NCBI GenBank assembly: GCA_001460835.1
Contig: CYKH01000925.1
Location: 1 to 21,641, forward strand
Origin: Bodo saltans
Lineage: Eukaryota > Euglenozoa > Kinetoplastea > Eubodonida > Bodonidae
DNA length: 21,641 bases
Reading direction: 5' to 3'
The position numbers were made by a program, and so were the translations under genes. Positions 15,775 to 21,641 of this stretch are shown in pieces. Position 1 is the stretch's first letter. Every line of letters begins with the position of its first letter. Below the pieces are notes generated by a model. That model was not told where the DNA came from. It saw only the letters and a program-made list of their open reading frames with translations, and searched no databases.

Positions 15775-18700
15775 ATGCCTTCATCTTCAGCAGCTTCGCC
15801 TCCGAGAGTCCCCACAAGGCGCCTTGGGTCTGCGTCTCCTAGAATATCATCTTATGTCGCCTCCTCAACCAGCGGTTCGCCCCCATCGGCATCGTCGTCA
15901 TCATCGACAACAACCATTTCTTCTAAACCGCCAACTGGACCTCCAGCGCCGTCATCATTGTCGGTTGCATCAAACCATGCTACTGGCGATGCGCCGCCAG
16001 TCGTCACCAACCGCTTCGCCATCAGCAGTGCCTTCATGGTAATGAAGAAGGCAGACGATCAGCACACTGAGCAACGCCAAATTGAGGAGAAGCGCACACA
16101 ACACGTGCTCAGCTCAGCCAGCAATGAGATGATATGGAAAAACCTCACGCTGCAACGGCGCCAGAGTTTTGGTCAAACCGCTGCGATGCAGTTAGACCTG
16201 CCAGAGGATAGTGACGGCGCATTAAAGTCAGGACAGCAAGCAGTGTTATCACCCAAAACTCCGTCATCCTCGTCGAGACCACAGTCCTCACACGTTCGAT
16301 TAAACTCAGCCACTCCAACAAGGCGGCGTCCATCGGCGGACGGAAGTCCTGGAGGGTGGAATAATTGCGAGGATGCCAGTGCCGTTGCTCAGGGAGTCGT
16401 CTCAGACCTTCGCACCCTCGCAGCGAAGTTTGCGCATCGAGTCGATGTGCAGCGTGCGAATCTTTCTCATCTCGGGATTGAGGTACCGTCGTCCTTCACT
16501 GTAAAACCACCGTCGACATCCACTGCAGGCGCTATGGGGCGACGGCGAGGCCCACCGACAACACGACCGCAATCAGGCCGCCGATCACTAGGAGGAGAGG
16601 CGCCCATCTCCCCCACCTCAGCATCATCACCGCCGTCAGTACCACGCGCTGCGATCCGCAGCGCCAACCATCAAATCGTCACGTCTCTCGTTGTCCCTGC
16701 GAAGCTTCCTATTGCATCCTCCGTCACCCCGTACCTCGTCGCCTACGAGCGTCAAGGCAATATGGACTTCTACACAGATGTGTCGAAACAATCCCGCCAA
16801 GAACTTAAAACCCATATCCTGATGATCGACTACCTTGATCGTGCTTGGAGCTCCATTCCCAAAACAATTCCTTCGGGGGAATACATCAACATTGAAATAT
16901 TCAAGTGGATGCATCGGTTGATGTACGATCACTTTTGTTGTGCAGATGCCAACGAACATGTCTGGGCACAAGTTGTAGTGGAGGATTGGCGAATGTACGG
17001 TGGCGTCACAGCGGCAACGCCTCATCCGAAAGAGTCAACCAATCTAGCCACCATCGCAAAGATCTCATCACCTGTGGTGGTAGTTGCAGGGATGGACGAG
17101 GTGAATCATAGCGCCCTTCATTCTAGCAGCAGCAACAGCGACGCTGTCAGCACGGCTACAGTGGCGTCATCATCAGCACCAGCAGCAGCAGCTGGCAATC
17201 TTGGAAACCTTAGTATCGGGACTAGTATTGCTAATAGTAAGAGAGCAGCACAAGCAGTGATCATGGATCGAACAGGATTTGACAACTTCCTTTTTGCGTT
17301 TGTGGATGTTTGGTCCCAGACGCTCGATGTGCAAGAGTATCTGGCGCTCGGTGAAGAGACCTTAAAGGTAGTTGTGATGGAGGGCGCACCATACAGTGGC
17401 CCTCTCTGTGAGACGGAGGAGGGTCTGGAAGCGTACCGCGTCGCTGCAGCGTTGCAGCAGCAGCAACAGCGCGCTGCGGCAGTTAACGCCACCGACAAAC
17501 ATCACGGTAGTGGTGGAGGGAGGAATGGAGCTGCGGATGGCAACCACAATAGCAACAGTAACGGCATTAGTGTAGCAGGAGGAGGGGCACCATCGTCATC
17601 ATCGCCTGAAATCCCTTGGACAAAAGACATGGTGGTGGAGGCGGCAGAAATTCGCTCTTTGCAGGCAGTGGCAGCGGCACAACAGACATCCAAAGTGGTG
17701 GATGCATTGGCTACGATGGGTAAGTCGGATCTGGGTGTCACTGAGGCGAAGCAGCTTCAAGGATTTATTCGCGTCGTGTGTGACATCGAAGAACGAGAAG
17801 AAGATGAACTCCGCCGGCTGACATTTTGGGCGAATACATTTGTGGAGGACGTCACCAAGCGGTGCTGGTGGCTCCTTCAGCACGAACCGACGACAGCACA
17901 AAATTCTGGAGGCGCTTCGCCTCTTGAGGAACGTGATCAAGAAGGAGGAGAGAGGGGTGGAAGTCCAACAACAACGACGTCGACAGGGTCTCCCTCCCCA
18001 TCATCGTTGTCATCGCCGGTTGTGTTGGCTACAACCAACGAAGAAGTGGACACGACGACGACGGCGATCGCAACTGAAAATAAGTCCATAGCCGTCATTA
18101 TCAAAGATATTCAGCATCTGTTGTCGACCCATTCCACTGACGTCGCTGAGTTTAGTGACGCAGAGGGATCTGAGCGACGTAGCATCGTTGCCGCTGTATC
18201 GCGCCTTCTGGAGGCGGTCGCAACTGCAGTCGCAGAACGCGATGGATCGTCTGAGCACTCCCACAACGCAACTGACATCAGTGAAGTTCGAAAAAAAATC
18301 ACCGCTCATTGGAAAGTGGGGTCCAACGAGAAGCGAAAATTGCGTGGGACTCTACAGCGCGCGCTCACAGAGCTCAAGGCAGCATTCCGCCCGGCCTTGG
18401 AGAACAGCAACAGTGGCGGTGTTGCTTTAAGTAGCAACTCCATTGGTGGTGCAACAATGGATGCCGTCGCTACTGTCTCTGTCTCCGCAGAGGAGCGCAA
18501 TCTCGGCCTTGTCCTTCTTAGGGAGCTGGATGAAATGAGTCGACAAGCAGTCCTTGACGCAGCTCGCGCACAAGAGGAAACAACGCTTGTTGAGTTCCTC
18601 TCCGCAGAACTCGCCGCCCAACGGCCACTGACGTCGCTAATGGAAACCGCACTCGGTAATGCCCAGGAAGCCTCGAAAGCCAATGCAAAACGCCAGGTCA

Positions 18701-21147
18701 AGGTGGGGTCCGAATCTTGGGTGCAACAAACTCAAAGTCTTGCGCGTGTCGAAGTTGGTTTGTACCACGTTGTCGACTCCATCCATCAAGAGCTCCAGAA
18801 GAGCGTGGGTGCAATTGTCGACAGCTGCGAGAACACTATCATGAGCGCTCTTGCAGATGACAGTGGGGAGCGGTTCAACCGGTTTCCTATGCATTTGACA
18901 CAGAGGCTAGATGAGGGGCGAGAGTTTGTGATCAAAACGTGCAAAGAACATCGTGACTGGGCGTCGGTGATGATTAGTAACTTGAGACTCTTTTCCAATG
19001 AATATTTCACTAAAATCTGCCCAGAGGAGAAAACTGCTCTCGCGACGTGTAGGACAGAGGAAGACATTCGGAAAGCGCTATTAATTCGCGACGAAGTAGG
19101 CGCGGCGCAGTACCTTGCAAACCCGCACAGTAGTAGCAGCAGCGGTGCCAGCGGCGCTCAGTCTTCTCGTCCACAGAGTGCAGCCACTGGCGTAGTGCAT
19201 CATGCGTTGCTTCCGTCCTCCTCGAGGCGAAACATTGAACTCGCTCATCGGCATGCAATGCACGTGGCAGCGGCAGAATTCATGAAGAAAAGCCCTGCAC
19301 TTCAAGTGCCCATAGCGACATTTGTTCGTCCCTCGTGGTTTGTGATCAGCAAAGATCGAGCTCGGGATACCTTTTGTGCCACCCACATCTTTCCGTTACT
19401 CCAGCAACGAAATGTCGCATGGTCGTGCACGCTCCTCGGAGAGTTGACTGAAGTGGTTGGTCACGTCACTGCCGCCTTGCAGATCATGCGCGTCGAGGTG
19501 GAAGCAACGCTCGCTGAAATTCTTGCCGAAGCAGAGAGTCTTGCCCTAACAGCCCTCGCTTCTTCGACTGCTTCACAGGGTGCTGCAGCCGTCGATGGCG
19601 GACGTCGACGAGCGGATCGTGATGTGTGGAATGCCGCAGTAGACCGCAGCACCATCGAGCACATTCAAGAAACGATCCAACGACTAGTGAGCATTCCGCA
19701 GTCCACCATGACCGCCCAGCATGAGTTCTTCCTTCGGAAGACATTCGAGTGGGTGGAACGGCGCTGGTCGACAGAAGCGGAGATTTCAGCCATTCAAAAC
19801 GAAGCGCTCGGGGTGAAGAAAAAGAGCGAGTTGAACAAACTCGATCGGGTTGGAGGCTCTCTCGCCGATGTTCATCAAGAGCTGAATAAGATGGATGATG
19901 TGGTAGTCGATCATCAACTGACATCAGTAGAAACGATGCGCATCGACGAGGAGAAGCACCTTGCATGGATGAAGGAGCGCCGAGACATGCGGATTCAAGG
20001 TGAGAGGCAACTTCGTATCATGCGTGTCGTAGAGGGAGAAAAGTTGACAGTGGAGCAGCTGGACCAGCGGGTCCGGGCAGTGGCAAAAGAGCAGAGAGAG
20101 GCGGCGGCACGCGCTGTGATTGCTCGCTTCGCTCCCTCTGCCAATAAACCCTCCACCTCCTCAGCGAATGAAAGACCTTCTCTGGAAGTCATGCTGAACG
20201 CGACATCTTCTTCTTCTGCAGGGTCAACCGTCACGACAAGCATGGCTCGTTGGCTGCTCGCCTCCAACGTGGTCAAGCGCGGCGTTGATGGCTCAATCAT
20301 AGCCACATTCCGTGCCCATCCAGCCGTCGAAAAGCGCCGCGCCTTATATCTCAAGAGCAAGCTCAGCAACGTCGACGTCCTCGTCAGCGACTGCACCAAG
20401 AGAGGAGCTGCCATCCCAGACGCTATTCGAGTTCAGCTTAGTTCCAAACCTTGTGTCTTTGATGCTCTTGTGCTCCCCCTTCAGAGCACCCCGTCGATTG
20501 GAGGCGGCATCTCCATCATAGACCTCCTCAATGATCTCGTGTGGCTGAACCCTCTGCAGTACCTTTCACTCAATCAGTGCAACCTCACCAATGCCGATGT
20601 AGAAAGCCTCTCGAAACTCTTGGCGGGGCATCCCACCGTCAATTGCATCGACTTGCGTTACAATGCTCAGATCACAGATGCGAAGCCTATCATACGCTTG
20701 CTCGATGTCAACCGCGCCACAATGCTCCTGATTGCCGTCGGTCATGGCACAGGATTGGAGAGGTCTGCGATTCGTGAGGTAGAAACGTCTAGTCAATTGT
20801 GTAGGCGAGAACGCCCGGCATTGGAACAGCACGAGATGATGTTAATGGCCTCCCACTTCAGCGTTCTCAAATCCCAACGCTCCAAGGATGGAGATGGAAA
20901 AATCTCACACATTTCCATCGCCGCTGTCGCAACGGAGTACAAGCGACACCAGCAGCGGCAAGGCTGTAGAGGTGGAGCTTCGCATCCTATCGCCGCGCTG
21001 CAAGGCCTCGTTGCGGTATTTATCGCTGAGTCTCAACCAGCGATTGAGGCGTGGTCGGAGATTAACTTTCTCAACGCGCTATTTCCAAACTGGAATTCAG
21101 ATCAAGTGCAACAGGTGCTCGATGTCTTTACATCGCCCCTGTCGTAA
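15775..21147 (+). CDS. Large helical protein with C-terminal leucine-rich repeat, putative cytoskeletal
   Basis: 1790 aa. Residues 1-300 are disordered and Ser/Pro-rich. A conserved-looking helical module covers about 313-409 (ILMIDYLDRAWSSIP, then MHRLMYDHFCC and VVEDWRMYG), interrupted by a low-complexity loop and continuing at about 497-533 (TGFDNFLFAFVDVWSQTLDV); this resembles paired EF-hand-like helices found in some protist axonemal proteins, but the link is my inference. A Gln run lies near 560. The middle is mainly helical with low-complexity inserts; a charged coiled coil occupies about 1348-1450. RI-type leucine-rich repeats lie at about 1594-1665 (LQYLSLNQCNLTNADVESLS), followed by a degenerate EF-hand loop at 1703-1714 (Asp at 1705 and 1707, Ser at positions 1 and 12). 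No membrane segment is seen. A flagellar or cytoskeletal role is plausible, not shown. Confidence 0.85.
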   Translation: MPSSSAASPPRVPTRRLGSASPRISSYVASSTSGSPPSASSSSSTTTISSKPPTGPPAPSSLSVASNHATGDAPPVVTNRFAISSAFMVMKKADDQHTEQRQIEEKRTQHVLSSASNEMIWKNLTLQRRQSFGQTAAMQLDLPEDSDGALKSGQQAVLSPKTPSSSSRPQSSHVRLNSATPTRRRPSADGSPGGWNNCEDASAVAQGVVSDLRTLAAKFAHRVDVQRANLSHLGIEVPSSFTVKPPSTSTAGAMGRRRGPPTTRPQSGRRSLGGEAPISPTSASSPPSVPRAAIRSANHQIVTSLVVPAKLPIASSVTPYLVAYERQGNMDFYTDVSKQSRQELKTHILMIDYLDRAWSSIPKTIPSGEYINIEIFKWMHRLMYDHFCCADANEHVWAQVVVEDWRMYGGVTAATPHPKESTNLATIAKISSPVVVVAGMDEVNHSALHSSSSNSDAVSTATVASSSAPAAAAGNLGNLSIGTSIANSKRAAQAVIMDRTGFDNFLFAFVDVWSQTLDVQEYLALGEETLKVVVMEGAPYSGPLCETEEGLEAYRVAAALQQQQQRAAAVNATDKHHGSGGGRNGAADGNHNSNSNGISVAGGGAPSSSSPEIPWTKDMVVEAAEIRSLQAVAAAQQTSKVVDALATMGKSDLGVTEAKQLQGFIRVVCDIEEREEDELRRLTFWANTFVEDVTKRCWWLLQHEPTTAQNSGGASPLEERDQEGGERGGSPTTTTSTGSPSPSSLSSPVVLATTNEEVDTTTTAIATENKSIAVIIKDIQHLLSTHSTDVAEFSDAEGSERRSIVAAVSRLLEAVATAVAERDGSSEHSHNATDISEVRKKITAHWKVGSNEKRKLRGTLQRALTELKAAFRPALENSNSGGVALSSNSIGGATMDAVATVSVSAEERNLGLVLLRELDEMSRQAVLDAARAQEETTLVEFLSAELAAQRPLTSLMETALGNAQEASKANAKRQVKVGSESWVQQTQSLARVEVGLYHVVDSIHQELQKSVGAIVDSCENTIMSALADDSGERFNRFPMHLTQRLDEGREFVIKTCKEHRDWASVMISNLRLFSNEYFTKICPEEKTALATCRTEEDIRKALLIRDEVGAAQYLANPHSSSSSGASGAQSSRPQSAATGVVHHALLPSSSRRNIELAHRHAMHVAAAEFMKKSPALQVPIATFVRPSWFVISKDRARDTFCATHIFPLLQQRNVAWSCTLLGELTEVVGHVTAALQIMRVEVEATLAEILAEAESLALTALASSTASQGAAAVDGGRRRADRDVWNAAVDRSTIEHIQETIQRLVSIPQSTMTAQHEFFLRKTFEWVERRWSTEAEISAIQNEALGVKKKSELNKLDRVGGSLADVHQELNKMDDVVVDHQLTSVETMRIDEEKHLAWMKERRDMRIQGERQLRIMRVVEGEKLTVEQLDQRVRAVAKEQREAAARAVIARFAPSANKPSTSSANERPSLEVMLNATSSSSAGSTVTTSMARWLLASNVVKRGVDGSIIATFRAHPAVEKRRALYLKSKLSNVDVLVSDCTKRGAAIPDAIRVQLSSKPCVFDALVLPLQSTPSIGGGISIIDLLNDLVWLNPLQYLSLNQCNLTNADVESLSKLLAGHPTVNCIDLRYNAQITDAKPIIRLLDVNRATMLLIAVGHGTGLERSAIREVETSSQLCRRERPALEQHEMMLMASHFSVLKSQRSKDGDGKISHISIAAVATEYKRHQQRQGCRGGASHPIAALQGLVAVFIAESQPAIEAWSEINFLNALFPNWNSDQVQQVLDVFTSPLS

Positions 21148-21499
21148 TATTCCCTGGCCGGCGAAACGCGATCAAAATGTGAAGAAAAAATTCCAAAGCT
21201 AGACAAACACTAAATGAATGCATTTACGCGCGCGTGTACTTGAAAACTATCCGCGCGCCCTTCCTCCACACTCCGCACACCTTTTGATGATTATCACCCC
21301 TTCTCTTCGTGTATGCATCTTCCTCGACCGAACTTATTTTGATTCTTCCTCCGCAACAGATGAAGCCGAAATGAAACCGCACATATTCGCATGTAGTCTC
21401 ACCCCAGCTTTCAGATTTGGCTACTTGTTCTCGAAGAAATAAGAAGAGGTTCAGCGACGAAGCGACACAAAAAAATTTGACCTCCCCCTTCAAAATGAT
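21148..21499. other. Intergenic region after the 1790-aa gene
   Basis: About 350 bases with no convincing gene. A pyrimidine-rich stretch with CAG (21359-21360) near 21334-21360 could be a plus-strand spliced-leader acceptor; two very short ATG-led frames follow it. If the minus-strand frame at 21500-21640 is real, this is the gap between convergent genes. Confidence 0.4.
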
Positions 21500-21640
21500 T
21501 TATCGCTTTGTTGTGAAGTCAACGTCATTAAGCGGCACCGTATCACCCCTGCACGCAGCGCACCGCTGTTCCTCGTCGACATCATCGAAAGGACAGCCGT
21601 CGTCCACTGGCGGTGGATTGTCCCTAGGTCTCGATTTCTC
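21500..21640 (-). CDS. Possible 3' end of a minus-strand gene with a CxxC motif (partial at right edge)
   Basis: On the minus strand the frame is open from the right edge and ends in TAA (complement of 21500-21502). The 46 residues are hydrophilic, acidic and include a Cys-rich segment (DDGCPFDDVDEEQRCAAC, then RGDTVPLNDVDF), reminiscent of a zinc-binding turn. It would be the only minus-strand gene in the window. The plus strand is also open here (ATG at 21495 to the edge, 49 codons, Ser-rich), and third-position GC does not separate the two. I favour the minus frame slightly for its protein-like composition. Confidence 0.35.
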   Translation of the reverse strand, partial: EKSRPRDNPPPVDDGCPFDDVDEEQRCAACRGDTVPLNDVDFTTKR

Positions 21641-21641
21641 T

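Noticed and set aside
21495-21641. Plus-strand frame from an ATG to the right edge, 49 codons
   Set aside because: Open but Ser-rich and without motif; the minus-strand frame over the same bases looks slightly more protein-like. Not excluded.

Overview
The window looks like nuclear DNA of a kinetoplastid protist, most likely a free-living bodonid such as Bodo saltans (inference; no marker gene is present). The signs are long intronless reading frames all pointing right, intergenic stretches rich in T/C runs, and a polypyrimidine tract followed by AG a short way upstream of nearly every credible ATG, as expected for spliced-leader trans-splicing of polycistronic transcripts. No rRNA, tRNA, CRISPR array or insertion sequence was recognised.

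Left third (1-7.6 kb): the 3' end of a Stealth-family phosphotransferase gene (Stealth-A), 1.4 kb without a convincing gene, a full-length 1193-aa type II membrane Stealth protein (Stealth-B), then about 1.2 kb of spacer leading to a broken GT8-type glycosyltransferase copy.

Middle (8.1-13.7 kb): a type I membrane protein gene with repeated beta-sandwich-like extracellular domains. It is broken by a frameshift and by a 373-bp tandem duplication, and probably by further small lesions in its cytoplasmic tail. It is followed by a ~100-bp remnant of a Stealth gene and an intact 498-aa GT8-type glycosyltransferase.

Right third (13.8-21.1 kb): two apparently intact genes, a 561-aa low-complexity protein with a short coiled coil and a 1790-aa protein with disordered N-terminus, long helical middle, one to two leucine-rich repeats and a degenerate EF-hand-like loop. 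At the right edge a minus-strand reading frame with a CxxC motif may be the 3' end of a convergent gene.

Main reading of the window: it preserves two tandem copies of a Stealth -> GT8 gene pair. In the first pair Stealth is intact and GT8 is dead; in the second Stealth is reduced to a fragment and GT8 is intact. Stealth proteins transfer sugar-1-phosphates and GT8 enzymes transfer sugars, both in the secretory lumen in eukaryotes, so the pair plausibly builds a phosphoglycan on surface or secreted glycoconjugates. The large membrane protein, broken here, lies between the pairs.
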